Assembly (NCBI GenBank): GCA_022793565.1
Contig: JAAWDC010000159.1
Coordinates: 1-5,771 of the forward strand
Origin: Bacilli bacterium
GTDB taxonomy: Bacteria; Bacillota_I; Bacilli_A; RF39; UBA660
Length of the DNA stretch: 5,771 bases
Reading direction: 5' to 3'
Below, piece by piece: positions 1 to 5,771 of this stretch. The position numbers and the translations under genes were made by a program. The notes under the pieces were generated by a model that had not been told where the DNA came from, made no database searches, and saw only the letters and a program-made list of their open reading frames with translations. Numbering within the stretch: position 1 is the first letter of the stretch; every line of letters starts with the position of its first letter.

Positions 1-567
1 AACATTCTCTTCTATCACATGAATAGTATCCATTTTATACTTATTATAAATAATCAAACTATCTTTCGTTGAAAAACCCAAATCATTTAATTCAACTACT
101 GTCTTATAACTAGATTCATACTCTACTAATGTATTATGAAGCGTTGCAATCTGCTTTTTTGTAATAGAAGGAACCAGTAATAAATTATTAGGATTTTCTA
201 GAATAACACTTAATGTATCTTTTCCCAAACAATCTACAATATTCTGTGCTGTCTTATCACCAATTCCCTTAAATAAACCACTACTTAAAAATTCAACAAT
301 AGAGTCTTTTTCTTCTGGAAGAACCCTTTCATATTTCTCTACTTGAAATTGCTCCCCATATCTCTCATGTTCTACTAACTTTCCATAAAAAAGATATGTA
401 TCCTCTTCATTTAATTCATGAAAATAGCCAGTAAAGGGAATCGTATGATTTAAATAGAAGTCCAAGTCTTCACCACTTGTTTCTTTTACTTTAAAAAGTC
501 CAACAATATACCCCTTTTCTGTATGATATATTGTTTTTTTAAAATTGCCCTTTATATAATTTTCCAT
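1..567 (-). CDS. recD2: RecD2-family ATP-dependent DNA helicase, N-terminal 189 residues (partial at left edge)
   Basis: The frame is open from an ATG at 565-567 to the window edge, giving 189 codons with no stop. The visible part matches the N-terminus of RecD2 (RecD-like helicase of the Firmicutes/Deinococcus type). Residues 1 to about 85 form the small beta-rich OB-like domain (MENYIKGNFKKTIYHTEKGY, then FTGYF, YGEQFQVEKYE). Residues about 91-150 form the helix-hairpin-helix region, with the hallmark FLSSGLFKGIGDKTAQNIV followed by LGKDTLSVI and a second HhH-like LVPSITKKQI. The SF1B motor with its Walker A lies beyond the window, so ATPase residues cannot be checked. In the family, RecD2 unwinds DNA 5' to 3' and acts in the cytoplasm in repair, replication-fork maintenance and mismatch-linked processes, without RecB or RecC. 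The start is supported by AAGGAG seven bases upstream (575-580). A terminator-like hairpin lies just upstream and no promoter is visible between the two. Confidence 0.93.
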   Translation of the reverse strand, partial: MENYIKGNFKKTIYHTEKGYIVGLFKVKETSGEDLDFYLNHTIPFTGYFHELNEEDTYLFYGKLVEHERYGEQFQVEKYERVLPEEKDSIVEFLSSGLFKGIGDKTAQNIVDCLGKDTLSVILENPNNLLLVPSITKKQIATLHNTLVEYESSYKTVVELNDLGFSTKDSLIIYNKYKMDTIHVIEENV

Positions 568-574
568 GACTACA

Positions 575-580
575 CTCCTT
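575..580 (-). promoter_or_regulatory. Ribosome binding site of recD2
   Basis: On the minus strand AAGGAG ends seven bases before the ATG at 567. It is a near-consensus Shine-Dalgarno at ideal spacing and fixes the recD2 start. It lies outside the upstream hairpin (597-621), so that hairpin would not hide it. Confidence 0.85.
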
Positions 581-586
581 GTTTAT

Positions 587-624
587 TAAATAAGAAAACA
601 CCTTAGAATCCCTAAAGTGTTCTT
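587..624 (-). terminator. Intrinsic terminator (or attenuator) between the small ORF and recD2
   Basis: Read on the minus strand, AACACTTTAG (612-621) pairs with CTAAGGTGTT (597-606) around a five-base loop. This gives ten pairs including one T-G wobble. It can be extended by an outer AAG/CTT with a small bulge. The descending arm runs straight into TTTTCTTATTT. The hairpin begins about 19 bases after the stop of the small ORF, the normal position for a rho-independent terminator. Stem GC content is low, so efficiency may be partial. The plus-strand reading has no comparable T tract, so it should act only on leftward transcription. Only about 30 bases separate it from the recD2 ATG, so it could also act as an attenuator for recD2. 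Confidence 0.75.
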
Positions 625-639
625 GGTCTTATATTAGAA

Positions 640-873
640 CTATGCTTCTAAGTTTTTCTTTACCAAAAGTTGTAAGGCATAATCCACCTCATCCTTATCA
701 TCTAATCCTACTAAAACATTCCCTGTTTCTTTTTTTATTTGCTTTCTAACACAAAGATCATCCATATCTTTTATGTTAACAAAATATACAAATGTTCCAT
801 CTTGACAAGGAATGGTATCAATTACTGCATATGTTTCATTATCTTCTAACTTTCTTATACTATTATTTATCAT
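640..873 (-). CDS. Small acidic DUF1292-like protein of unknown function, 77 aa
   Basis: The product is a short soluble protein with no signal peptide or membrane segment. From the chosen start the core reads KLEDNETYAVIDTIP, then FVYFVNIKD, then VRKQIKK, then VLVGLDDKDEVDYALQLL. This pattern (beta strands, a charged turn, and a closing helix after a GLD.. motif) resembles the small DUF1292/YrzB-type proteins of low-GC Gram-positives. That is a resemblance from memory, not a search result, and the function is unknown. Cysteines are at residues 23 and 41. The frame is open upstream to an ATG at 901-903 (87 aa), but that start overlaps the preceding gene by 29 bases and has only GGGA ten bases upstream. 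I prefer the ATG at 871-873: it follows the preceding TAA after one base (TAATATG) and has AGGGG upstream at 885-889, and the family-like part begins just after it. It is probably translationally coupled to, and cotranscribed with, the 178-aa gene. The stop is TAG, with a TAA two codons later. Confidence 0.8.
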   Translation of the reverse strand: MINNSIRKLEDNETYAVIDTIPCQDGTFVYFVNIKDMDDLCVRKQIKKETGNVLVGLDDKDEVDYALQLLVKKNLEA

Positions 874-874
874 A

Positions 875-1411
875 TTATTTACTACCCCTATTTTGATATT
901 CATTGTCTAATTGTCCCATTTCAGATGGACCTAAAAGTTCATCATCAAAAATACTAGCTGGTTTTAATGAAATGATTTCTGCTTGCTTTGTGGAATCATC
1001 AGTAGATATAGACGAATACCTGATTCGCTCAAATGTACGTTGTAGCTTTGGAATTATATAGTCTTTTATCTTTGAAGTAAATTTTAAAAGAGAAGAATTT
1101 TTCCCAACATACAATTCTCCACGAACAAGTTGTTCCTTTTTTCCATCTTGAATACTCCGATCATAAATAATTTGTAACTCCTGATCAGAAAAAGAAGAAA
1201 CATCTAAGGGAAGTGTCCTTGATTCTGCTTCCTGTTTTAAGTCAAATACTTGTGCCTTTCTAGTTTCAAGATTGGGATCAACAGCAGCAGCCATATTCGT
1301 ATCTTCCTCTAAAAATTTATTTTCCAATTGCCTCATAGACATTCCATAATCACTCGCTATCTTAGCAAAAGTCTCATCCACAAAAGGAGTACCTACGTTT
1401 TGATTATTCAT
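875..1411 (-). CDS. Uncharacterised 178-aa soluble protein
   Basis: I do not recognise this protein. It has no signal peptide, no membrane segment, no cysteine, and no obvious nucleotide-binding or catalytic motif. Residues 1-65 are Asp/Glu/Gln-rich and likely helical (FVDETFAKIASDYGMSMRQLENKF is interrupted by acidic stretches, then RKAQVFDLKQEAES). Residues 74-90 (FSDQELQIIYDRSIQDG) look like a helix. Residues 92-132 form a basic block (KKEQLVRGELYVGK, KFTSKIKDYIIPKLQRTFERI) that could contact nucleic acid or a partner, which is inference only. The tail from about 133 is polar and low in complexity, ending NEYQNRGSK. Pro/Ser/Asp-rich linkers suggest a scaffold or regulatory protein rather than an enzyme. 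The start is well fixed: AAGGTG lies five bases upstream and a perfect SigA promoter just before that. The next gene follows the TAA after one base, so the two probably form one transcription unit. Codon use resembles its neighbours. Confidence 0.82.
   Translation of the reverse strand: MNNQNVGTPFVDETFAKIASDYGMSMRQLENKFLEEDTNMAAAVDPNLETRKAQVFDLKQEAESRTLPLDVSSFSDQELQIIYDRSIQDGKKEQLVRGELYVGKNSSLLKFTSKIKDYIIPKLQRTFERIRYSSISTDDSTKQAEIISLKPASIFDDELLGPSEMGQLDNEYQNRGSK
885..889 (-). promoter_or_regulatory. Probable ribosome binding site of the 77-aa ORF, inside the end of the previous gene
   Basis: AGGGG on the minus strand lies 11 bases before the ATG at 873, within the last codons of the 178-aa gene. 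The spacing is somewhat long, so the site favours but does not prove the shorter start. The competing start at 903 has only GGGA (914-917) upstream. Confidence 0.45.
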
Positions 1412-1416
1412 ATTAT

Positions 1417-1422
1417 CACCTT
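1417..1422 (-). promoter_or_regulatory. Ribosome binding site of the 178-aa gene, at the very 5' end of the predicted transcript
   Basis: AAGGTG lies five bases before the ATG at 1411 on the minus strand. It starts only seven bases after the -10 box, so with a normal start point the mRNA would begin at or within this site, giving a leader of about 11-13 bases. Confidence 0.75.
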
Positions 1423-1428
1423 ACTAAC

Positions 1429-1457
1429 ATTATAGAAGAAGTAACACAGATTGTCAA
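1429..1457 (-). promoter_or_regulatory. Perfect-consensus SigA (sigma-70) promoter for the 178-aa/77-aa unit
   Basis: On the minus strand TTGACA (1452-1457) and TATAAT (1429-1434) are both exact consensus hexamers separated by exactly 17 bases. The 30 bases upstream of the -35 box, up to the mtaB stop, are almost all A/T, including a TTTTTT run and TATATATTTT, and could act as an UP element. The -10 is not extended (no TGN). A usual start point seven bases downstream falls near 1422, at the ribosome binding site of the next gene. No operator-like palindrome was seen over the promoter. Confidence 0.93.
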
Positions 1458-1490
1458 CAAATTACTACAAAATATATAGGAATAAAAAAC

Positions 1491-2771
1491 TTAACAATCT
1501 GAATACTCCCCAATACAATATGGGTATTGAATATCAGAAATTTTTACTTGAATTAATGTCCCTTGTTCATAACAACCATTCACTTTGACAAGCAAAAAAT
1601 TACTAGTATGTCCAACACTACTTCCATTAGAAGTTCGTTCAATCAACACTTCCATCTCCTGATTTAAGAATTTTTTCATATATGCCTCTTCCAATTGATT
1701 AGATAGCATTGTCAGTTTATGAACGCGATCTTTCTTCACTTTAGCATCCACTTGATCCTTAAATTTCGCAGCAGCTGTACCTGTCCTTATAGAATATGGA
1801 AATACATGGATCTTAGAAAATGACATCTCCTCACAGAATAAATAACTTTCTTCAAAAAGCTCCTCTGTCTCTCCTGGAAAACCAACAATCACATCTGTAG
1901 AAATAGAAATATCTGGACGAATCTCTCGAATCCTATTTAATTTTTCCCGATATTCACCTTTTTTATACTTCCGATTCATCGCTTTCATAATTTCTTCACT
2001 ACCAGATTGAAGAGGAATATGTAAATGATTCGCTATAATTTTAGAATTTGCTAACAATTTTAACACTTGATCATTTAATTCAGTAATTTCAATAGAAGAA
2101 ATACGAATTCGATAAAGACCTTCAATTTTTAAAACACGTTCTAATAAAGAAGCAAAATCAGTATTTAAATCAACTCCATAATTACCAGTATGAATTCCTG
2201 TTAAAACAATTTCATGATAGCCGCATTCAACTAAATTAGTAATCTCTTCAACTACCAAATCCGGATTTTTACTTCGACATTTACCACGAACAAAAGGAAT
2301 AATACAATAAGTACAAAAATTCTCACAACCATCCTGAATTTTTACAAACGCACGTGTGCGATCCCCAAAAGAATGTATCTCCATATCCTCAAATTCTGTA
2401 CCAAGATCAGAATAAAGTTTTCGTATTTGCACTCTAGTACTCAAATACTCCTCTACAAAAGAAACGATTTTACTCTTATCCTTATTTCCTATAAGAATAT
2501 CCACTCCTTCAATAGAAATATTCTTATTTGCCTCAATAAAACATCCCATTGCTACAACGCAAGCATCAGGATTCCTTCGAATCGCTTGATGAATCATCTT
2601 CCGACTTTTTGCGTCTGAAGTATTAGTAACAGAACAAGTATTAATAATATAAATATCACATGTCTCATTAAACGAAACAACATCATATCCCTTTTCTTGA
2701 AATAAACTAGCCACATATTCACTCTCATAAGTATTTACTTTACAACCCAATGTATAAATCCCTACTCGCAT
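1491..2771 (-). CDS. mtaB: tRNA (N6-threonylcarbamoyladenosine37-C2)-methylthiotransferase MtaB
   Basis: This radical SAM enzyme converts t6A37 to ms2t6A37 in tRNAs that read ANN codons, using S-adenosylmethionine and two 4Fe-4S clusters in the cytoplasm (established for the MtaB/YqeV family). The N-terminal UPF0004 domain has Cys10 (TLGCKVNTYES, the MtaB form of this motif), Cys46 (NTCSVTN) and Cys77 (AMGCF), which hold the second cluster. The radical SAM domain begins near residue 138, with CENFCTYC giving Cys149, Cys153 and Cys156. It is followed by LTGIHTG, LHIPLQSGS (250-258), DVIVGFPGET (293-302) and the MtaB-like HVFPYSIRTGTAA. Residues about 368-426 form a TRAM-like RNA-binding domain. 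At 426 aa the length is normal for the family and no key residue is missing. The start is supported by GAGGTG eight bases upstream (2780-2785). MiaB and RimO are less likely because of the KVNTYES and PYSIRTGT signatures. The gene lies 32 bases downstream of the ancestral addA end. Confidence 0.96.
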   Translation of the reverse strand: MRVGIYTLGCKVNTYESEYVASLFQEKGYDVVSFNETCDIYIINTCSVTNTSDAKSRKMIHQAIRRNPDACVVAMGCFIEANKNISIEGVDILIGNKDKSKIVSFVEEYLSTRVQIRKLYSDLGTEFEDMEIHSFGDRTRAFVKIQDGCENFCTYCIIPFVRGKCRSKNPDLVVEEITNLVECGYHEIVLTGIHTGNYGVDLNTDFASLLERVLKIEGLYRIRISSIEITELNDQVLKLLANSKIIANHLHIPLQSGSEEIMKAMNRKYKKGEYREKLNRIREIRPDISISTDVIVGFPGETEELFEESYLFCEEMSFSKIHVFPYSIRTGTAAAKFKDQVDAKVKKDRVHKLTMLSNQLEEAYMKKFLNQEMEVLIERTSNGSSVGHTSNFLLVKVNGCYEQGTLIQVKISDIQYPYCIGEYSDC

Positions 2772-2779
2772 ACTTCCAC

Positions 2780-2785
2780 CACCTC
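2780..2785 (-). promoter_or_regulatory. Ribosome binding site of mtaB
   Basis: GAGGTG on the minus strand lies eight bases before the mtaB ATG at 2771 and supports that start. Confidence 0.75.
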
Positions 2786-2802
2786 AAAATTCACTTTATC
2801 GT

Positions 2803-2831
2803 ATCATAAATCTATCAAATTTTCATCTAAA
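2803..2831 (-). promoter_or_regulatory. Possible weak promoter for mtaB, overlapping the old addA 3' end
   Basis: On the minus strand TTTAGA (2826-2831, four of six to TTGACA) and TATGAT (2803-2808, five of six to TATAAT) are 17 bases apart. They lie 32 bases upstream of the mtaB ATG. In AT-rich DNA such matches arise by chance, and mtaB could equally be read from the addA transcript. The -10 overlaps the TGA that would end a read-through AddA. Confidence 0.35.
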
Positions 2832-2893
2832 ATCGAATAAAGAAAAAAATATGTATCCCTTTTTGTTAGGTTTTGAATATAATATTGATATCC
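2804..2893 (-). pseudogene. addA: In-frame remainder of addA after an internal TAG (29 codons plus TGA)
   Basis: Continuing the addA frame past the TAG at 2894-2896 gives 29 sense codons and then TGA at 2804-2806. The peptide begins GYQYYIQNL and ends TYFFLYSILDENLIDL. This looks like the normal AddA C-terminus: a helix starting at the QxxxY motif, then a strand of the ..YLYS(I/F)LD... kind, then a short end. The Tyr two residues after the stop is the Y of the RecB-nuclease QxxxY motif, whose Q is the second-last residue before the stop (Q954). No frameshift or second stop is present in this tail, so the change is either recent, an error, or tolerated by read-through. The homology is judged from memory of the family; the open frame and the stop are seen directly. 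Confidence 0.82.
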
Positions 2894-5771
2894 CTACAAT
2901 TGATTAATATATGCTTGGTCTTCTATACCCTTAAGTTTATAATCAATAATATCTATATGATCGGGATAAACAAGCATCAAATCAATTACTCCATGAAGCT
3001 CTTTTCCATCTATATTAGTTATAAATTCATATTCTTTATAAATCGTTGCATTCTGCCGATTAGCCAAAAGTGGTTGATTCAAAAAAATTTGCAATTTCTG
3101 CTGAAGCCAAGGATCAATTAACGACCAATCTGGATGATTAAAATCCAAATATTCCAACATTAAATGAATTTTTCGTCCAAATTCTAGACTTTGAAGTTGC
3201 TCTTTATTAAATAAACCTTTTACTTTTTTTGAAAATGTTTCTCGAACTTCAACTTCATTTGAAATTTGAATTTCTGAAACAGATGGAATCCCTTCTCCAA
3301 CTGAAAGAACCTCTTTTATATTCTTACTGTTTCTCTTTTTATAATCCAAAGAAAGAGGAATTGTTTTCAAATCAATGTCTGTAATATAATCTGTTAACTG
3401 CTCATAAATACTTTTTAAAAATTCTAAAAAAGAACGATATTTCAAACGCCGGTTGTCCTCAACCTTTCCATCTTCTAAATTATTCTCTTCCTCCTTTAAA
3501 TCTGTAATTAAAATCATTTTCTCTTTACAACGAGTAAGTGCCACATAAAAAAGGCGGATTTTTTCACTAATCTCATCGGCATAAAATTTTTCCTTAAGCA
3601 AGCTCTTATATATTGTATCCCCATATCCATCTTTAAAATATGGAGTAATAATACCATAAGTATTGTCAAAAAGAATTCTCTCCTTTAAATCACTAACATT
3701 AAAAGGAGCATATAATCCAGTATAATAACAAACATGATACTCAAGACCTTTAGATTTATGAATAGTCATAATTTTAACATCATCACTAGTTGAACTATTG
3801 GTAGGCAGTTTAATTTCCTTTTTACCTTCAATAATATCTGTCAAATACAAAGAAAAATCTTCTAATGTATACCCTAACAGTTTCAAATTATGGGCAGTTT
3901 CTATCAAATACTCTAAATTATTTGTAGCAAGCTCAACATCACCTACTAAAACAACCTTTGTATAAAAACCAAATTTCTCAATCAATCGAACCAAAAAATT
4001 TTCAATATCAATAGATGAAAAATCCGAAAGTAAAGACTCAATATGACGATATAACTCTGTATCACAATAAGTACGATCTCTTAAAACCTGAAAAAGTGTA
4101 GCATCACTCATTTCAAACAAATAACTACGTCCAACACTAAGAAAAGCATATCGAAAAACATCATCAAATTCCCGTTTGGAAACTTTTAAGATCAACTGAA
4201 TCAGATGATGAATCAAATAAACCTCAATTTGATTCATGATATTTTCATCTTTTAATATTGTAAGAGGAATATGATTATATTCAAATATTTTCTTATAGAG
4301 TTCAAACTTACTACTACGATCCATCAAAATAACAAAATCTTGATATGAAATATCTCTAAGTTCCTTTTTATCTTTATCAAATACCTGATAATGATTCTTC
4401 ACTTTTTCCTGAATATCATGTGCCACTAAAAAGGCTTCAATCTCATCTTTTGTATACTCAGAATCTTTCTCATAAGTATAATTAAAAATCTCTGTCTTAT
4501 AATTTTGCTCTGTACTCCCTTTTTCAATGTAAGCTTGATTTCCAAAAACCATTCGATGGGAAACAGAATAATCGGCTCCTCCAAAACTGTCATCCATAAT
4601 TAAATCAAAAATATGATTAATATCATCTAAAACTTCTTTCCTGCTACGAAAATTTTGAACCAAATCAATCTTATAACCACCATCACCCAAAGCATAGCGA
4701 TCATACTTTTCTTTGAAAATATATGGATTAGCGTTACGGAAACGATAAATGGATTGTTTAATATCTCCAACCATATAAACATTATCTTTTTCAATTAAAC
4801 GAATGAAAGTCTCTTGTAAATCACTAGTATCTTGATACTCATCAATCATAATTTCAGCAAAATAATTTTGTAACTCTTTTCTTATTTCTGAATGTTCAAA
4901 AACTACTCGAATTGCCAATTTGCTAATATCGACAAACTCATAAACATCATGTTCATGCTTATAATCGAAGATCTTTTGATCCAACTGACGGATAATTTCA
5001 AGAATGATTTCAACGTAATCCTTAGTAGATAAAATCGTTGATAAAATCTCCGAGCGATCCTCATATAAACATTTTGCTCGTAAAGCATCTAAAATTTTCC
5101 CAATACTTTCTTTACTTTTCTTAACCGTATCAGAAGATCCTCGAGGTAGAATCGGCAGTTTACAATTTAACCCATTTTTTAAATCATCGTAGTTTACACT
5201 TTCGAATAAAGGATTTAAAACGTCTAGTATCTTCCCAAAAAAATCACCATCTACCTCTAGTCGAATCTTTTCTAGTTCTGGTTCTACTCTCTTTAATTCT
5301 CCCTTTAATTGCTGTTCAAAAAACACAATATCTTTTTCTAGTTTTTCTTCCCTAAAACGCTCAAGATATGTATCCAAATATTCTTTTTTATCATACTTCA
5401 TATCTAATTTTTCGTTAAGCTTGAGAATGGAATCTTTCAATTCCTGATCATCTTTCATACAAAAGTCACGAATTAAGTGATAAAACTTAGAGTCTTGGCT
5501 AACATACAATTCCTCAAAAATTTCATTCAAGAACTCTTTTTTCACCATAGAAATAACACTCGCATCAATAATACGAACTTGACTAGATATATTTAAAACA
5601 GAATGATATTTCTTAACAACAGACAAAGCAAAAGAATCAAAAGTAGTAATATACGCTCGTTCAATTTTTTCTACTTGATCAACTAATCCTGCAGCTTTAA
5701 TTTTATCTCGAATTCGAATCATCATTTCATAAGCAGCTGCCTTTGTAAAAGTTAAAATCAATAAACGATCT
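2894..5771 (-). CDS. addA: AddA (RexA-like) helicase-nuclease subunit, partial at 5' end, closed early by TAG
   Basis: AddA is the SF1A helicase plus nuclease subunit of AddAB, which processes double-strand-break ends for RecA loading. The reading frame runs off the right edge: the codons before the TTG at 5759-5761 (DRL) are conserved family sequence, so that TTG is not the start. The Q motif and Walker A (about 60 residues) are outside the window. Numbering from that TTG: motif Ia LTFTKAAAYEM (3-13); Ib TTFDSFA (39-45); II IMIDEYQDTSDLQE (304-317); III VGDIKQSIYRFR (331-342); IV QNFRSR (369-374); V VKIMTIHKSKGLEY (662-675); VI IRLFYVALTRCKEK (735-748). The C-terminal PD-(D/E)XK nuclease has FGRKIHLMLE with His866, GVID with Asp927 and IDYK with Asp940 and Lys942. 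The frame stops at TAG directly after Q954-L955, within QxxxY; the following 29 codons still read as AddA. Size with the tail and missing start would be about 1,050 aa, compact for the family. addB is expected just upstream, off the window. Confidence 0.95.
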   Translation of the reverse strand, partial: DRLLILTFTKAAAYEMMIRIRDKIKAAGLVDQVEKIERAYITTFDSFALSVVKKYHSVLNISSQVRIIDASVISMVKKEFLNEIFEELYVSQDSKFYHLIRDFCMKDDQELKDSILKLNEKLDMKYDKKEYLDTYLERFREEKLEKDIVFFEQQLKGELKRVEPELEKIRLEVDGDFFGKILDVLNPLFESVNYDDLKNGLNCKLPILPRGSSDTVKKSKESIGKILDALRAKCLYEDRSEILSTILSTKDYVEIILEIIRQLDQKIFDYKHEHDVYEFVDISKLAIRVVFEHSEIRKELQNYFAEIMIDEYQDTSDLQETFIRLIEKDNVYMVGDIKQSIYRFRNANPYIFKEKYDRYALGDGGYKIDLVQNFRSRKEVLDDINHIFDLIMDDSFGGADYSVSHRMVFGNQAYIEKGSTEQNYKTEIFNYTYEKDSEYTKDEIEAFLVAHDIQEKVKNHYQVFDKDKKELRDISYQDFVILMDRSSKFELYKKIFEYNHIPLTILKDENIMNQIEVYLIHHLIQLILKVSKREFDDVFRYAFLSVGRSYLFEMSDATLFQVLRDRTYCDTELYRHIESLLSDFSSIDIENFLVRLIEKFGFYTKVVLVGDVELATNNLEYLIETAHNLKLLGYTLEDFSLYLTDIIEGKKEIKLPTNSSTSDDVKIMTIHKSKGLEYHVCYYTGLYAPFNVSDLKERILFDNTYGIITPYFKDGYGDTIYKSLLKEKFYADEISEKIRLFYVALTRCKEKMILITDLKEEENNLEDGKVEDNRRLKYRSFLEFLKSIYEQLTDYITDIDLKTIPLSLDYKKRNSKNIKEVLSVGEGIPSVSEIQISNEVEVRETFSKKVKGLFNKEQLQSLEFGRKIHLMLEYLDFNHPDWSLIDPWLQQKLQIFLNQPLLANRQNATIYKEYEFITNIDGKELHGVIDLMLVYPDHIDIIDYKLKGIEDQAYINQL

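Noticed and set aside
625..640. TAATAT/TATAAG on the minus strand as a -10 box for recD2
   Set aside because: No sequence resembling TTGACA is found 16-18 bases upstream (the nearest, TTGGTA, is 24 bases away). The start point would fall inside the terminator stem.
1511..1529. Hairpin CAATAC-N7-GTATTG near the 3' end of mtaB as a terminator
   Set aside because: The stem is only six pairs (plus wobbles), lies inside the coding sequence, and is about 20 bases away from the TTTTTT run after the stop codon. It does not form a standard terminator.
2373..2618. 81-codon open frame on the plus strand
   Set aside because: It lies wholly antisense to mtaB, whose motifs are intact. It has no supporting ribosome binding site, and its composition is that of an antisense shadow (Ile/Leu/Ser/His-rich).
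2849..2893. Intrinsic terminator for addA using the run of seven T on the minus strand (positions about 2843-2849)
   Set aside because: No stem of useful length precedes the T run. The bases upstream (GATATC, AATATT) form only short AT self-palindromes and are better explained as coding sequence of the addA tail.
2804..2896. Mycoplasma-type code (TGA as Trp) as the explanation for the odd addA end
   Set aside because: The interrupting codon is TAG, not TGA. The TGA after the tail sits exactly where AddA should end, and Trp residues in AddA use TGG.
2873..3121. 82-codon open frame on the plus strand, hydrophobic and membrane-like
   Set aside because: It is antisense to the end of addA. The hydrophobic look comes from reading the complement of Lys/Glu/Asp-rich AT-rich codons. 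No promoter or credible Shine-Dalgarno was seen.
4903..5088. 61-codon open frame on the minus strand
   Set aside because: It is an out-of-frame shadow inside addA, between motifs Ib and II, with no independent signals.
5759..5761. TTG as the start codon of addA
   Set aside because: The codons upstream (DRL) continue the conserved motif Ia of AddA, and the Walker A region must lie further upstream. The gene is cut by the window edge and does not start here.

Overview
The window looks like a chromosomal piece of an AT-rich (roughly 30 % GC by eye) low-GC Gram-positive bacterium (Bacillota or a Mycoplasmatota-like relative). The evidence is the AddA-type helicase-nuclease, the RecD2-type helicase without RecBC, an MtaB/YqeV-type tRNA methylthiotransferase, purine-rich Shine-Dalgarno sites and a SigA-type consensus promoter. 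TGG is used for Trp and TGA behaves as a stop, so nothing points to the mycoplasma code. All genes lie on the minus strand. I cannot name a species.

Layout in the direction of transcription (right to left): (1) addA, cut by the right window edge, with helicase motifs Ia to VI and a C-terminal PD-(D/E)XK nuclease. Its frame is closed by a TAG at 2894-2896, inside the nuclease domain, but reading through the TAG gives 29 more residues that look like the normal AddA C-terminus and end at a TGA at 2804-2806. (2) mtaB (1491-2771), complete. (3) A perfect TTGACA-N17-TATAAT promoter (1429-1457) that fires almost directly onto the ribosome binding site of (4) an unrecognised 178-aa protein (875-1411), followed after one base by (5) a 77-aa (or 87-aa) small DUF1292-like protein. 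(6) A hairpin plus T-rich tract (587-624) that looks like an intrinsic terminator, and immediately after it (7) the first 189 codons of recD2, cut by the left window edge.

Functionally, two DNA recombination/repair helicases (AddA for double-strand-break end processing, RecD2 a 5'-3' helicase) flank a tRNA-modification gene and a small two-gene unit of unknown role with its own strong promoter. The two observations most worth checking are the in-frame TAG between the Q and Y of the AddA nuclease QxxxY motif, and the strong-promoter/terminator arrangement that leaves recD2 with no visible promoter of its own. I see no mobile element, CRISPR array, RNA gene or clear new defence system. No gene-free stretch exceeds about 125 bases.
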